From contig VZRN01006407.1 in assembly GCA_013397935.1 (NCBI GenBank), forward strand, positions 375,201 through 439,200: 64,000 nt of DNA, read 5' to 3'. This DNA comes from Dasyornis broadbenti. Its lineage: Eukaryota > Chordata > Aves > Passeriformes > Dasyornithidae. The translations under genes and the position numbers were made by a program. This document shows positions 23,711 through 37,798 of the stretch, one piece after another. The number at the start of each line of letters is the position of its first letter. The stretch's first letter is position 1. The notes below the pieces were generated by a model. The model was not told the DNA's origin. It worked only from the letters and a program-made list of their open reading frames with translations, and did not search any database.

Positions 23711-26700
23711 CGAATGAGGTGAGTTTTATGTTGTTTTGTTTTCTATTGCACTACACCCATGAGCAGCAGTGTCAGATACTGTGTATGTTTGCAAGGTATG
23801 ACTGGGGCCAGGCTTTACCTGTGATTTTTTTCCACAATTCCTTCCAAATAAGCACATCAAAAGCTTTTTTTTCCTCATACTTTTTTTTTCTTTCCTGTAG
23901 TAAATCTGTTGTCATTGAAAGGACTGATCTTTAAGATGTCTCCAATCCTCCTCTCCCATAGATACTGTCACAGAAGCAGGTGCTTGGCATCTCTCAGGAT
24001 CAAACCCTAAAATGCTAGTTGCCATGGTGACTGAATGTGAAAGAACAATAAAGAGCTGTTTACCACGGAAACTTATCAGCAGGGCTCGACAAAGCACCAC
24101 AAAACTGTAATTAGGGTTGCGTTGAAACAGCTTTATTTCTGCAGCTAAAACTAGGCAACAGCTTTTGCCTTTGATTTCTTCCAGATATTATCCCTTGTAC
24201 ATCCCTTGCATCCCTTGTGTAAGATCCCACCCAAACTCTAAGTAGATTATAGCAGAGTAGGCAAAAATTAGCATTTTGAAAAATCCATGAAAAACAAGGC
24301 TGCAAAACTGCATGCAAATGACTGTATGAAAAATTATGCTTTGAGAAGCAAAGTGCTTTGAAGTATCCTACACACCCAGAGGTTGCTACACTCCACAGCA
24401 ATCTGCAGAAGATTATGATAGTTTAGCATACACATTTGGATGTAAGGATTCTTTTCATATTTGATTGAAAGGGCAATACCCCAAACAGAACACAGAGTCC
24501 TTTTTCATGTTAAATTTTGGTTGTTTTTTTGCTCCTTAGGATTCTAGTTTCCTACGCTATTAGTAATGCTGCTGTCATAGCTGACATGTTACAACAGAGA
24601 TTGTTAATAGCAGTAATCAATGTTAGCTTGGCAGCTCTGTGTCCTGAATGAATTTGGAGGTGCACTCTGCAAAGCATTTCACAAATGCCTGTGAAGGGAA
24701 GGTCTTTACAGAGAAGAGCTTTCGCTTTAATTAAGCAAAACAGATGGTGCTGGAAGGGAAACAAAGGCACACAGAGGTGAAGCATCTTGGTCACAGCTGA
24801 TCAGTGACAGGTCTCAAATACTTATTCCCGAATTGTTAGGATTCTGAACGAATGTCAGTGATCGGCACAAATCATGGTGCACCTTTAACATTCAATTTAA
24901 ACACCGTGTATGGGACGTGTGTCTGCAGGTCAGAGGTGATGTTGTGGATCACCACCAGCCCACAGGCAGCAGTTCAAGAGTCTTTGTGTTAGATGCACAT
25001 CAATACTCCTGTTTCTGCATGCAGAAACTGCACATTAAGGAAAGTTTCACTCTTCTGTCATAGCATTCAGGAGGGTATTGGCAGATTTCAGTAACTAAGC
25101 AGGAGATTTTGGGAAGCCTCATGTAGTTGTCTCATTTATGTGCTGGGTTATGTAATGGGAAAAGTAATAGTAAGAAAAATAAAATTTATTTAAATAAAAT
25201 CCTGTATTAAGGATGCCATAGATAGTGATCTGCAGCATTCATCCTCCCTGTTCTCCCACAAGGAGTTTTTGTGATGCTTTCATTGTTTCTGCAGGTTGTG
25301 TTGGTTCTTCAGACTTTCGTGCTAGTTGTTCACCATGTGAGTCCCAGAAATGGGGAATCTGTTTCTGTTAGTGCAGTGTTTGAATCAGTTAAATCCAAAA
25401 TACTAACACTTCTATTTTCAGTTTTCAGCAGCAATAGATACCTAATATGTTTGCCTGAGAATAATTCTGTTGAATATGTAAAAAGCATCTCTTGTGCATC
25501 ATCTAAAACCTTCTTTCATGTATGTAGAAGAAATGGATCATCTGTGCTTCCAGGCAGCACCCTTTAGCATAGATAGGGAATGATTTTCTAAGAAGGAAAA
25601 ACTATTTCCTTTGAGCATTCGAATCTCTGAACTGATTTTTCTTCCACTTCAATGTAAACCCATTGCCTTTGCTCCGGTGTGTTGCAGCTGGATGACAGAG
25701 AGGAAGGTCAAATTCTTTGAAGTGATATAACCTGAATTACAAACCAGGTCTGGAAGAGATAGTGGGTGGAAAGAACACAAGCCAGGGCTGATCTCTGCAC
25801 AAGCTGCAGCTGCTGTCAGTGTTTGTACCGCTGGTCTCTGATAATTAGCTGCTACATTAAGTAAAATGTCTGGTGTGCCCCAGGTAACTGTTGTTGTTGT
25901 GAGAAACTAGGAAAGATAATGATATCTGTTTCCTGTAATCGTTTCTAATGTTCCTTCGTTTCCATCACTTACCTTTGGTAATCACCAGAAAATCTCCTGG
26001 GATTCATTCCTCACCCCTGGCCAGGGGTGCCTCGCCCTAGGGGCAGGGCATGGCAGGAGGCAGTGCCTGCTCATTTCCCGGCACTTTTAGAGACTTCAGA
26101 GGGAGTGGGAGAGGGAAGAAAAAATACATCCTGGAGCAGAAACAGTTGCCAAGACATTATGAGTAGGAAACGAGAGAAAGGACTTAAAAGCTGGATCATA
26201 GAGCTGCAAATGATTGTTCCCTGTAATGTGTTCTCAAAAAAAGCTACATTTGTGATTGATTACCTTTTTGAATTTTAAATATGAGATTCCATGCTTAAGT
26301 GTCCAAGTTTTCCTGGCAGTGAAAGCAGAGGCAAAGGGCTTCCTCTAAGATCCAAAATGCAAGGGGCTTGGGGCCTACTGCAGTTTCACTGCTTCATACA
26401 CAAATGCTGCCTAGTTCTGGTACAGATATTCAGACATCACTCCAGGTGAAGTCCTGCCCTCTTGGCCCATCTGAGACTTGAAAGGACACAGAGATCCTTG
26501 TGTTAGCCCACACATAATGAATTACACCCATAATGAGGATGTTTTCTTATGTCATCTAGCTACACAACATCTGAAACTTATTTTGTGTGAGCAAGGAAGT
26601 TGTTCACGTTGGGCTTCAGGGGCTGTAGCCCAGTGACTGTTAGCTATCAGAGGTGAATCAAGACAGCATCAAAGCTAAAAGAGTTTGGTGAAATGAAAAA

Positions 26701-29700
26701 ATATTTTTCTTAAGAGCAAGAGCAAACACTCAGTTTGGTGGGAGACATCTCACACTGTCGTGGCTGGTTTAAGTCAGGCTTCTGATGGAGAAGGAAGTGT
26801 TCAAGCCTACTGCAGTCACCAGGGGCCAGCGGACACCTCAGGTAGTACAATCCACCAATTTTCAAATGAGGCTATTTCTTGTCCTCTTCAAGTGATGAAG
26901 TAATATCTTAAGTTAGAGGCCTAATTTTGAAGGGTGAGACGGGTACCGTCTTCTAGAAGAGGCAAAGTTCTCATGAATGGAGTGTGTCAAGTGCAGTAAC
27001 TAAAGTAAATCAGTGAGAGCTTATCAATTTAACACAATGGGTGAAGCATAAAGCCACTATCAATCCTTCTCCAATATACACACATACTAAACCTTTCCAT
27101 TACGTACTTTTTATTCCTTAAAAACTTAATTTTCCTCCCAAGGTCAGGAGTTTCATGAAAATGCATCAATTTGAGAACTCATTAGCTTCCATTAAACTGA
27201 ATGGGCAGCTGATGCACGTTGTACCTTGGTGCCTCTGAACTCTGTCTCTGAAAACAGGGTATAGGGATGGATCGGTCAGTGGTGACAGAGGTAAAGCACT
27301 TCACCCACCTACCAGGAATTTAGGATTTTATTCATATGACCGTTTCTTTACAACCAGTCTCCATATGTACACTCATGATGAAAGAAAAAAAGCATTGCTG
27401 AAACCAGAAAAATAACACAGAAAAAAGTTTAAAGTTATAAGTATGTGTTGCACTATGTTGAGTGTCAGCCTGTAAAATGGAAGCTATTACTTCTCGGGGA
27501 AAACAATCCAAAATACAAATATTCTATGATATATGGAAGTCTGAAAGCAAGGGTAATACTGATAGATTAAGGCTGGTAGTAGACAGGAAATTAAACATAA
27601 GTTTACAGTGCATCCTAAAAAGACAGACATCTGGGGCTCCATTCAAAAACACATTACTGCCTCACCAAAAAAGTGGTCAAGATTTGGTAGGGCTCTCCCT
27701 CAAATTCTGTTTTTAGTTATTGACACATAGTTAACAGATGAAAACAGGAAAACATCACAGAAATGATTGTGATAGAGGAGAAATTCTGTGAAAAAAGAAA
27801 AAAAAAAAGGAAACTCAATACGTAGTTTCATTCTGCTGCACATTAATGGTGAAAGCCCCACTGAATATCAGCTGCAAGACCTCTGGTCAGCCTGAGTAGA
27901 GTATTAACCCTGGTGAAGGGAAGTGGACACAGAAACTCTATTAATATTTGTCAGAAACACAATGTAGGGTGGAGTAAAACAACAAAAGAGAATGGAGCAG
28001 CACAGAGAGATAGTGTCAAAGAACAAACTCAGAGATCTGAATTATTTCCCAGATTTGCATAGATCTTCTATATGGTGTTGGCCAGAATCACCAAATTAGT
28101 TTTTCTCAATTTCCGTCCCCTCTAAATAACAATGTTGTTGTCTTTTATTCTGCCTTCTAAGATTACAAGTATGGTCAGTCTCTATCCACGCTTCTCCCTA
28201 TAATGGGACATGGCCTTTATTACTGCTATGACTTCTACTGCTACTTAATCACTTTCCTTAAGACAAGGGGTAATGTGGAAGAGAGGAAATAAATGTGTTC
28301 TTGTGGGCCCCAGGGGTGCTGGAGGACTTGTTGCTACCTTTGTTTAAAACTGGATTCAATGAAAAACTGCAAAATTTGCTGTTAAGTGCCCTCTGGCAGT
28401 AGGAAATAGGAGACAAGTCATGTGCTGACATTTCCCTCCTAGGGATGTTATGCATAACTGTGTGAGTATTTCACTCTTTTCAAACACACACTTACAAATA
28501 CACTCACAGTAATCTGGATTATAGAGTGCAAGCAATTAGTCTCTGAAGATGCTTTTTAAAACCATTGGAAAGTATTATTTCTCAACAGGACAGAAGTAAC
28601 TGCTATTCAATTTTTCAGAATTTTTGTTCATTTCGCTCTCAAAGGAAATCCATAAATGATAGATCAGATTGTCATATTTTTTCTGGTTTTCACTTGCTAT
28701 CAAATCATATTTAAGTGGAAGGCTGCTAGGTAGAAAAGCTAGTTGTAATTAATACACTATCAAGGAAAATTAATCAAAGCTCTTCTTCAGAATCCTGGAT
28801 AAATCCTGCAAATTTCTCTGTCAGTGGTCCTGGAAACAATTTAGCTCACAATCAAATATAAAGTTAGAATCAAACTTCTGAATTTCCTCATTTGTTGTCT
28901 TTCCCCTTCTTTCACTTCTGTCAAGATAAGAAGACAGAGCAAAATTCAGAACTCTTCTTCAAGAGGATGCTGTTTTAACATGTGTTATGGCCTCCAGGGA
29001 AAAAAAAAAACAAACACGTATGCACACCCAGAAAAAACAAAAATACATCCCTCAGCTGCCCCCTAGATCCTTACTAAAGCACTAATTCCAGCTTTAATCT
29101 GGCCCACATTATTTTCCTGAGCATTCAAACTTTGACAATAAAGCCATTTATAGCGTAAGCAGATTTATTGTTTCACTAAGCACACTGGGCTGTACAGACG
29201 TACACTTTGAGTGAGCCTAGAAACAACAGAGGAAGAAAATACTAGATTATTAGGTTATGCTTCACAATTTTATGTCAACAAATAGCTTCTACTTTTCTAG
29301 CTATGCTACCTGTCTTTCCCTGTCAGCTGTCAATGGCTTGCTTCTTTTTAATGAATGCTGGGGCCTCCAAAGTTCCCCCAGGCACACATACATCAAGAAA
29401 AATGCTGAGATTTGTCAATTCCCCTAACATCCATTTAGGATTATTGTCAACATTTATAAATCTATAAGCAAAACATTCCCTTGAGACTAATTCTTTTAGA
29501 CGGTTAGTTGAGGTAGGTCACCCAGCAGGGAAAATCTTGTTGGTGTATGGCAAGGATGTGCTGCCTTTAATGCCTTCCTTTTATCAGTGATCTTTGAGTC
29601 ATTTGACTGCTTCTAGAGTAGAATTTATCATTTCTGTATGTGTCAAACCCCTTGATTTTGTAGTGGCGTTTGTGCATTTCTATAGAATTGGGTTGTACTT

Positions 29701-30009
29701 GGCATGGTAATGAAGTATGAAAGGCATAGAAAAACCTCTGTCCTTAAGAGTAACATAAGAGTTTGGTTTTTTAGTTTTTTTTCTTTTTTTCCCCTACATC
29801 TCCTGCATAAATGCTTACCTTGCTCAGCTAGAAAAAGAAATATCAGGTAGCTCAGAAATTGTTTTAGTTTAGGCTCACTCAGAAATTTGTCAGCTCTTTT
29901 AAAATGGGGAAGGGGAAGTACTGCTCTCTTATGCAAAGTAAGGAAAGCAAGTACATGTGGAGGAAAATGATAATGTCAGATCATCAGTTAAGGGGGGCTA
30001 TGTTTGTAT

Positions 30010-30040
30010 CTTACATCTAATATTAGAAATTAGATGTAAG
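30010..30040. repeat. 12-bp perfect inverted repeat (hairpin)
   Basis: CTTACATCTAAT (30010-30021) and ATTAGATGTAAG (30029-30040) are exact reverse complements around a 7-nt loop. Short AT-rich stems like this are not rare in such DNA. Confidence 0.9.
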
Positions 30041-31599
30041 GGATCCCTAATGTACATCAGAATTATTCTCTGAGACATCTACCTCAACTCTTTTAATTGC
30101 TCAGACATATACCAATTTACTCGGTTACAAGAACAGTCTCATGGTATTTTAGCCAATGAAACAACTTAAATATTCTTAGAAAGTCTGTTTAAGATCTATA
30201 CATATATCTATAGGTAAAATCAACATTAGGAAGTTAATTCAAATGCTTTCCAATGTCCCTGAACACCCTGCTCAATGCAAAGTATCTGGGAAGAGGTTGA
30301 AAGAACAGTGAGGATTCCCAGTGTGTAGAAAAGTCCAGGTCAGTACAAATCTTCAGAATATAAATGGGTTTGTAATGGTTCAGGTCAAAAGTTCATTTAG
30401 CTCAGTAGTCTACCTGCTACAGGAGGACAAATACAAAGACCAGGCGGGGCAGGATAATTTCGCATTTGCATATGCTCCAGGTCTCCACCACCTAAGGGTG
30501 ACAGAGTTCCTGAGCTGGATGCAGGGGTGTTACAGCTCATTCCTCATGTGAGGAGCAGTGTAGCTCAGATTTTAGTCCCTGTAAACTGTTAACTTCAGTG
30601 TCCTGTGTTTAATTTCACATTAAGCAGAATTGTCACTTTGTGAACCTACCATCTACTTGCTACCTACTTCCTGGGGAATCTCAGCGAACCTGATATATTT
30701 GTTTTTAAGGAATCTCAACACTAGCAAAGGAGAATGTTGCATCAGTTCATAGACTGCAAAGACCATGAAGAATTAAACAAACAAATTACAACAACAACCA
30801 CCAAAGTAGAATCACTTGAAGCTTTTATCTGCATCTGAATGCTTGTTATTAGGAAAAGCAAGTACCATGCCTACAAAATTAAAAAGGTTTTGAAAGTTTG
30901 ATGAGTTGGGAAAGTAAAACAAAAAGGGTCTGACATTTAGTTCAGTGAAGTAAATGGAGGGCTATATATGCTTCTTCTCCTGTTAGGATAGGTTCAGAAG
31001 TGGTTGTTCCATGAATCTGCATTTTCCTGCCCATCCAGGTCGGTCTTTCAGCATTTAGATGGTTGCTCAGGCTTTCAGCAAATAAATGAATGCCAGAAAA
31101 GGGAAGAGTTATGTGGAATCACCAAAGATTTTTCAAGAGTACAATGTTTCCTTACAGACAGAACTGAGCTCAGTATGTGATTTTCTTATAAAACATGCAA
31201 TTTGACTTCACCATTTCTTACCAGTGGTTGTAAGTGAACTTAATAACTACTGTGAAAAATGCCTGGTTACTAGAGATAAGGAAGCTACCAAACTCAGTGT
31301 TGTAAGAGGAGTTTAATGAGACCTCATATTTGATTGTGAGGCAGCAGGGTTTAAGTAATAGTAGACCCTCTCTGCCTTATCCAGCCAATTAAAATTTGTG
31401 CCAAAGGCAAATGACTAACAGTGACATGAAAGGCCAACACCTCAGTGAGGAAAGCTGGGCTACAGTGGAGAAAATTGCAATATTTGGTTATGGCAGTAGC
31501 AGAATTTAGTGTTTACAATGAAGTTTAGTGCCATCTCCATAGGGAAGTTCTCAGGAGTACCCAGGTAAAGTGCTCAGGCAGCACATATATGTCTCTGTA

Positions 31600-31735
31600 T
31601 CAGAGAGAAGGGGGAATTGGAGCAGAAAGCGAGGGAAAGAGACTTCAGAGCATGGAGGAAGAGAGAAGCCTTAGAATACAGAGAAGGAAAGCAAAGAGAA
31701 AGGCATGAAGAAAAATGATCCACGAAAGGTTAGAG
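31600..31735. other. Purine-rich block on the plus strand
   Basis: About 135 bp are strongly biased to A and G (AGAGAGAAGGGGG, GGAGGAAGAGAGAAG, GAGAAGGAAAGCAAAGAGAA). About 240 bp later, 31966-32070 is biased to T and C. Such blocks can form triplex-prone DNA; nothing else is recognised. Confidence 0.6.
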
Positions 31736-33875
31736 CTCACAAAGAAAAGGTTAGTGTGTGTGGCAATCAGGGGAGCAGAAAGTCCTCCTAGGTTGACTAA
31801 GCAGAGCCAGTTAAAAGGCATTCAGTCATACTAGTGATTATTAGTCCTTTGAAACCTATTAATCCTATTATGAAGTTGTGGAGTAATTTTAGAGTTTAAA
31901 CAGACAAGCAACTATATTTAAACTTTGTCGCCATATATATTCTATTACTTCCTTTATTTCATTTCCATATTTATTTATTTTCAGTTTCATTTTCTTTTTT
32001 TCTCCTTTGCAACTTTTCTGTTTCCTTGTTTCCTTAACTCTCCTGTTTCTTCCTACATTTTATTCAACTGAAGATTAAAGGCGAAAGGCTCTGTGACCTT
32101 TACTACCAGCATTCCTCACATTAGGAGAATGGGGAGGCAAAATAAAGCTCCTGGAATCTTCCAAGCAAAGCAGAGTATTATTGCATACACAGTAAAATAG
32201 TTCATAAGAGGAATTTAGAAAGATACAGTAAACACCAGTATAAGCAGCAAAGCTTGGCCTCGGCCCACACACTCTGCCAGGCAGTTGAATACTCATCAGG
32301 CAAAATGGCAACATGGCCAAACAGCTGTGTGTTCCTCAGAGAAGCTGTAGAAACACATGGTCTTAAAAGAAAAAGGGATCTTTCTCTTCTTTAGGCTTAC
32401 AGACATTCTGCAAAACAGTCAAATTTTTACTCTTTCCTTAAGCTCTCTGTATCTGGAGAACCACAGGGGTATGTGTTTTATGGACTCTGTTTTAGGTAGT
32501 TAATATTCACATGTAATGTTGAATTTTGCAATTACTTGCCAAATTGTAGTGAGGGACATTTTGTCAGCCTGGATACGTCCCATACTCTAACTCCCCTGGC
32601 TATTGCCACACGTTTGCCATCGGTGCAGAATGATCCTTCCCTGGGCAAGAGCAGTAGCCACTTTATTTCATTCATGTTTGCTTCCAGTTCGGAGGCCAAA
32701 GTCATAAGACACATAGGAAATTGTTTTGGATCAATTTTAGTACATGCGTATATAAACAGTCAGTAGCTTGCATACCACTTTATAAATCATGGCTGTTGCA
32801 GCAAAGATATTCACAACAGAGAATGGGGGACTCTGTGAAATGCAGCAGTGCTATGCACTGTGTTCTGCTGGCATGAGGGACAGCTTGCCAAGATACAAGA
32901 TCTCCAGAATCTAAGGGGATGATTGAGTCAAGGTGCTCCCAGTCAGCTGGATGTAAGCGTAAGGAGAAACTGTGAGAGGCTCAGGAACACTTCCCTCCCA
33001 ATCTGCAAAAAACCGCACACCCATAGGGTTGCAAAACCAGCAAAACAGCATTTGTGGAATTCACAAAGTGCTATTCTCCATAGCATGCATATTTATTTTG
33101 ATGTGGTTGTGGGCAGCAGGGTATGAAATCAACCACACAACTGACATTTACTTTATGGCAACTTAGCTGCGGTCTGGCAAGGGGCAGAGACTTGAGTGCA
33201 AATACAGTGGACCTTGCTCTCCTCAAAGTTCCTTCTTATTGCTTGGTGCAAATGGCAACAGGAGCCAAGCAATTGTATTAACACTTTTGCTGTAACTACT
33301 GGAGAATTGTTTCCCCATCCACTTCTCTTTTTTTGTTTTTTTGCAATGAAAAAAGGTTACATCCTTCTAGTGGGCTAATTAGGATAAGAACTCTGTGTTC
33401 CTCAGGGCCTTGTGTTTGAGAGAAGAAGCCGATGTGAGACCTGTATGACGCTTTCCCCCTGCTAAAAAATGCCTATAAAACACACATACAGGTGAGGGTC
33501 TCTGTTAGGTAGGTTCATACCTGCTGTTCATCAGTGTCTATAGTGCTGAAAATGCAGACAGTGGATATGTATGAGACAGGCTGTGCTACTTTCATTCCCA
33601 AGACCTAATTAGCCACGAGCCATTCACTTGCTATTAATTCACTAATCAATTTCTAGTGTAAAAGACTAGAAAGTTTCAGAGGAAAGAAATTATTCTTTCT
33701 ACACCACTTGCTCTTACATATTCTACATTTTAAGAAGACAGAATTCAGATTTAATTTATTTACACACCTGAAAATCCCATTTTCTAACTCCATGAGTTCT
33801 GGAGCTTGCCACAGTAATAGGCTATCTCAGCTCTTCTATATGTGTTAACAGCTCCCATATGAGAAAGAGGGTACA
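31736..33875. other. Non-coding DNA with a pyrimidine-rich block
   Basis: No gene was recognised. The T/C-rich block at 31966-32070 could be a degenerate polypyrimidine repeat. Remaining open frames are at most 81 codons. Confidence 0.5.
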
Positions 33876-33925
33876 TTTCTGACAGAATGGTTAGCCATTG
33901 GAACAGACTCCTAGCGGATCCTGTG
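33876..33925 (+). mobile_element. Possible CR1 relic
   Basis: 'GAATGGTTAGCCATTGGAAC' followed by AGACTCCTAG resembles the CR1 tail word for 'GGTGGTTAGGCATTGGAACAGGCTGCCCAG'. Only this short block is convincing, and both ends are vague. It may be an eroded plus-strand CR1 just upstream of the minus-strand copy at 34 kb, or chance. Confidence 0.4.
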
Positions 33926-34037
33926 TTTCCTGGGCTTATCAAATAAAGGCTATAAACCTTGCCAAAAGTTATGCTATAATCAGACACAAATTATTGGTCT
34001 CTACAGTATTAAGTAGAAAATATTATTTGACTAGATA

Positions 34038-34290
34038 CATAGAATGGCCCGGGTTGGAAGGAAATATAAGGGATCATCTTGTTCCAGCCCCCACATCGTG
34101 GGCAGGGACACCTTCCACTAGACCAGGTGGCTCAGAGCCCTTTCCAGCCTGGCCTTGAACACTTCCAGGGGTGGGATATCCACAACTTCTCCAGGAAACC
34201 TGTTCCACTGCCTCACCACACTTGCAGTAAAGAATTTCCTCGTAACACCTAACCTAAACCTACCGTCTTTCAACTGCCTCCTACATTCTT
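34038..34290 (-). mobile_element. CR1 LINE, 3' end with ORF2 C-terminus
   Basis: Minus-strand CR1. On the plus strand it reads AGAATGGCCCGGGTTGGAAG..., with 'GGACACCTTCCACTAGACCA' and 'CTCAGAGCCCTTTCCAGCCT' blocks. On the minus strand a frame gives VVRQWNRFPGEVVD and PLEVFKARLERAL, the familiar C-terminal end of CR1 ORF2. This frame stays open through the CR1 part, which is a relatively well kept copy, then runs on into non-CR1 DNA upstream. It is 5'-truncated at about 34290 and cannot be functional. Confidence 0.93.
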
Positions 34291-37200
34291 CAAATAGATG
34301 AATGTATGAAATCAGAATTTGAACACAAGAAAGAAAAGATTCCTGTTTCTCCTTTATAGCCCAAATTCTACAGATGATTTCTATATAGGATGTGTGACAA
34401 TACAATTCATTAGGTGTTTTCTGAAGGGATAGTATGTTTTTGCAAGAAATGTGTTGTAGAATAATACAAATTTCAGCAAACATGAAAAGGGAAAAAATAG
34501 GAGAAGCTTGGAATTTGATTAAAATTAATAAACTCACTGGTAATCAGTAGATAATGCAGACTAAACATATTTATAAAAATAAGTGATCCTTTATTACTTA
34601 ACTAAAGAGTGGTTTAACATTTTATCACTGAAATTTATCATAAATATTTCACTGTTGTATGCTAGTGTTTAAATATTTATGAAGGGAGAAGAGCTCTGAC
34701 ACAAGAAATTAGGATGGTACTTAAAGCACTCACACAGGACATTGGTGATCTAATTTTAAGTATCCACTCCAAATCAGATGGTTAAAAAACCTTTGAAAGC
34801 TAAATATTTGAAAATTTTTGATTGTCTTGTATTTCAAAACCAGGAAAGAAATTGTAAGCTTAATAAACAAAAATTATTTCTGTCCCTTGTCTGTCAGAAA
34901 AAATTAATAACAAAATAAAAATATTTAATTTCACAAATCTATGGAATTCATTTTATTGACTTCGGCATCATGTAGCTACTAATTTTCTTTACTGTAGAAG
35001 TATCTATTTAACAAAAATATCTGTTTTGCTCTACTTGCTATATTTAATTGCCAAAGTAATGATCAAACTGAGTGATCGAACTTAGCCCAGAATATCTTCT
35101 CTGACAGTGGCCAGTGCTTTTATAGATAACTTATATATGCTGAAAATGAACTATTTCCTTATTATCAAACAAAAAAATCCTGTCTTTCAATTTTAGTATA
35201 TTCTCTTTTTGTTTTAAAGATGCAGTAAGAACATAATGAAAATACACTGCTGGCAGAGGCAGTAGTGGTCGATCTGGATTTGATTTAGACCTCTGTTCCT
35301 GATTTAGGAGACTTTAGCCTTTACTGGACCAGAAACACAGGTTCTCACTAACTTTTTGGGGTTTTTGTTCACCACGATCACTCCTGTTCTGTTAAATTCT
35401 ATAAATGTAAGGTGAAAACAGACGTCCTTTGGTACCAATGGTTAAAGCGAGAAGGTGATGCAAAAAAGCATGTTCTAAACCTTAGAGGTGAGGGAATGTA
35501 TTAAGCTCAAGTTCCCTGTTCTCGGAAAGCATCACTAGGTCACATTGTGAAGAGGAAACTGGAGGAAAACCTAATTAAGACTATATTAATATCTGTAAAT
35601 CTTATTTGTACTTTAAAATTTGGACAATATTAAAACCATATTTTTATTGTATTTCAAGCAGCACTTATAATTTCCATCACTAAATGGAAATATTATCATA
35701 CACCTACTTTACAGAGATAGTAATAATGCATATTTTCAAGGTGTGATTCTCATGGAGCAGGGGACCATGGATGAAGAATGCACTTTGAATACACAATATG
35801 ATCAATGGCATAATAATAGTACCTGTTTTCTTGTGTATTTTTCCATTTACAGTCTTTATAGGTACACAGGTGTCTTCATAACCTCAGAAGTGCTTAGAAG
35901 CAATTTGAGAGTCCCAGGTTTGTAGGAGGTACTTTCCAGTCACAGACAGGAAGGAGATTTGCATTCGTATAGGTCTCTCAAGGGGAACATTGCGTACATT
36001 TTGAAAGGCCAAACACTTTTCCTTTCTTCACATGGTTTTGGTTTGTGGGGTTTTCTTGGGGGTGAAAAAAGAGGAAATGCCTAAATAGTTAAACTGACTA
36101 GATACAAAGAGACAGGTTTGTAGTCTTTGGATGACATTTTAGGTACCTAAATAAGTGGCCAGATTCCTAAAAATCTTGCATCCTTCAGGTCCTGCTAAGA
36201 CCAGTTTGCTGGGAAAAATGGCAGCTGACGCATGCCAAGCCCTTTCCAGAACCTGGTCTTTGTACTCCACCAGTTTCAGTTCTCCTCCTGTATGGTCAAT
36301 TAATGAGCTCATTTTCCCTGGTGTTTGTGGGGACCTTTGGCGTGTCAATGAGGGAGAAAAGAAACATTTCCTAAGAGGAATTACAGTAATCACTGACAAC
36401 AGCTTAGGAACAGCAATACTTCTTGACCCTACTTTGAATGTACTATTCACACCACTAAAAGGAGTTGTTGAGGTCTGGAACACTTAGACAACCTTCCCAG
36501 CCTCCAAATCCGAATGATTGTCCCTTGATGCCCTCTGGGTTACTGGTCCTGTATGAAATTGATGTACGTAAGGCTGGTCCCTGTTCATAAAGCAGCCATA
36601 TAGAGCAGACTTTTTCACCTTCCTCTGTGGAAAGCAGCGCTCTTCTGAGCTCTGCACTTAAGCTTCGTAAAGGAGGGGCCTAGCCACCATCGGTGGATTC
36701 CTGTTACAATAGGATTAGATAAAAAGCTACTACAAAAGATTCAGAACAGGATACTCCTGACGCTTTCACTTTTGATGCCTTAAAAGCTGTCTTTGCATTA
36801 TATGCTACTGACTCCATTGCAGACTCTGGGGTATTAGGGTAAGTGAACATGCAAGGAAAAGGAAAATCAATCTCCAACCACAGATAATGGAACTACTGGT
36901 GCAGATGGTCACTGAACACCAGTGGTTTACAGGCTTCACTCTAGGGTTTGAGTTGCTCAGATGATTCCCAGCGGAAAAGAAGGAGAAAACTCATGAAAAA
37001 ATATGGAATGTCCTTCTCTGTACTGGGATCATATGTATTTCATTGCACTGCCTTTTCAGTATTTGATTGTAGCCTGCTCTGCATTCACAGCTTGATGGCA
37101 AAACTGGGAGGGACTCCGTTTTGTTAGTTTTAATTCCACATTCAGTCTGTGCCTCTTTTAGGTCTCAGATACCACAGCTCATGCTGGAAAGTGTCAAATA

Positions 37201-37784
37201 CACAGCCAATGTCCACGATGATGGATTGCAATGTTGTGTGAGTTACACAGGAGAGCGCCATTGTGTGCAGTTTTTCATGTAATTAGCCAGGAAATAGAAC
37301 TTGTTGGGCACATACAGCCTTTGGAAAAAGAATTTTTGTCCTTTCAACTGACCCTGAGCAGAGGTATCACCAAGGTTTCATTAACCACAGCAACAATAAA
37401 TGCTGATGTTTTTATGTATAGGAAAAAGATCAGAATTTATGAGCACAGCTCTGTATGGTTTAAATAAGTGAATGACATACATACTTAGGAAAACCAGGCA
37501 AATTTAAAAACTTGTTTCCACTTCCCCAGTTAGCCAGTCTGATATTTCAAGTTCTTAAGAATAAAATTCAATATCTAAATACCTTTGGGCTTCCAGTGAC
37601 TTTTTCTTTGCATAGGTATGTTTATGTATTAATGAATAAAAGGTTTTCAACCTGATTTTTACAATGGCACTTTCAAAACCACTTAGTTATTTCATTAATA
37701 GCAGAGTTGCCTCTTCTGTGAGGATCTTTACAAAACCCAGCTCCTTTGTTTTTCCTCTGGAGGAAAGGGGGGAAGAAGGATAAG
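34291..37784. other. AT-rich non-coding DNA, no gene seen
   Basis: No gene or repeat was recognised. At 36139-36487 both strands are open for about 110 codons, but both frames start at GTG and show no domain. Bases about 36480-36960 are somewhat less AT-rich, without known content. Confidence 0.55.
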
Positions 37785-37798
37785 GAAATTAGAGAAAG

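Larger units (their letters stand above)
23201..31599. other. AT-rich non-coding DNA, no gene seen
   Basis: More than eight kilobases without a supported exon, RNA gene or transposon. It contains a run of 16 A (23319-23334), a T/TTTTG-rich tract (23657-23710) and a 12-bp hairpin at 30010-30040. Open frames of up to 98 codons carry no recognisable domain. Confidence 0.55.

Noticed and set aside
33430..33500. CCTATAAAAC considered as a promoter TATA box
   Set aside because: No downstream exon, CpG richness or LTR context; TATAAA words are frequent in this composition.
34118..34537. 139-codon minus-strand frame considered as a host gene
   Set aside because: Its last third is the C-terminal end of CR1 ORF2; the rest is unrelated flanking DNA that happens to be open.
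36139..36487. Open frames of 110-114 codons on both strands of the same segment
   Set aside because: Both begin at GTG, neither shows a domain, and opposite-strand openness follows from a local shortage of stop words.
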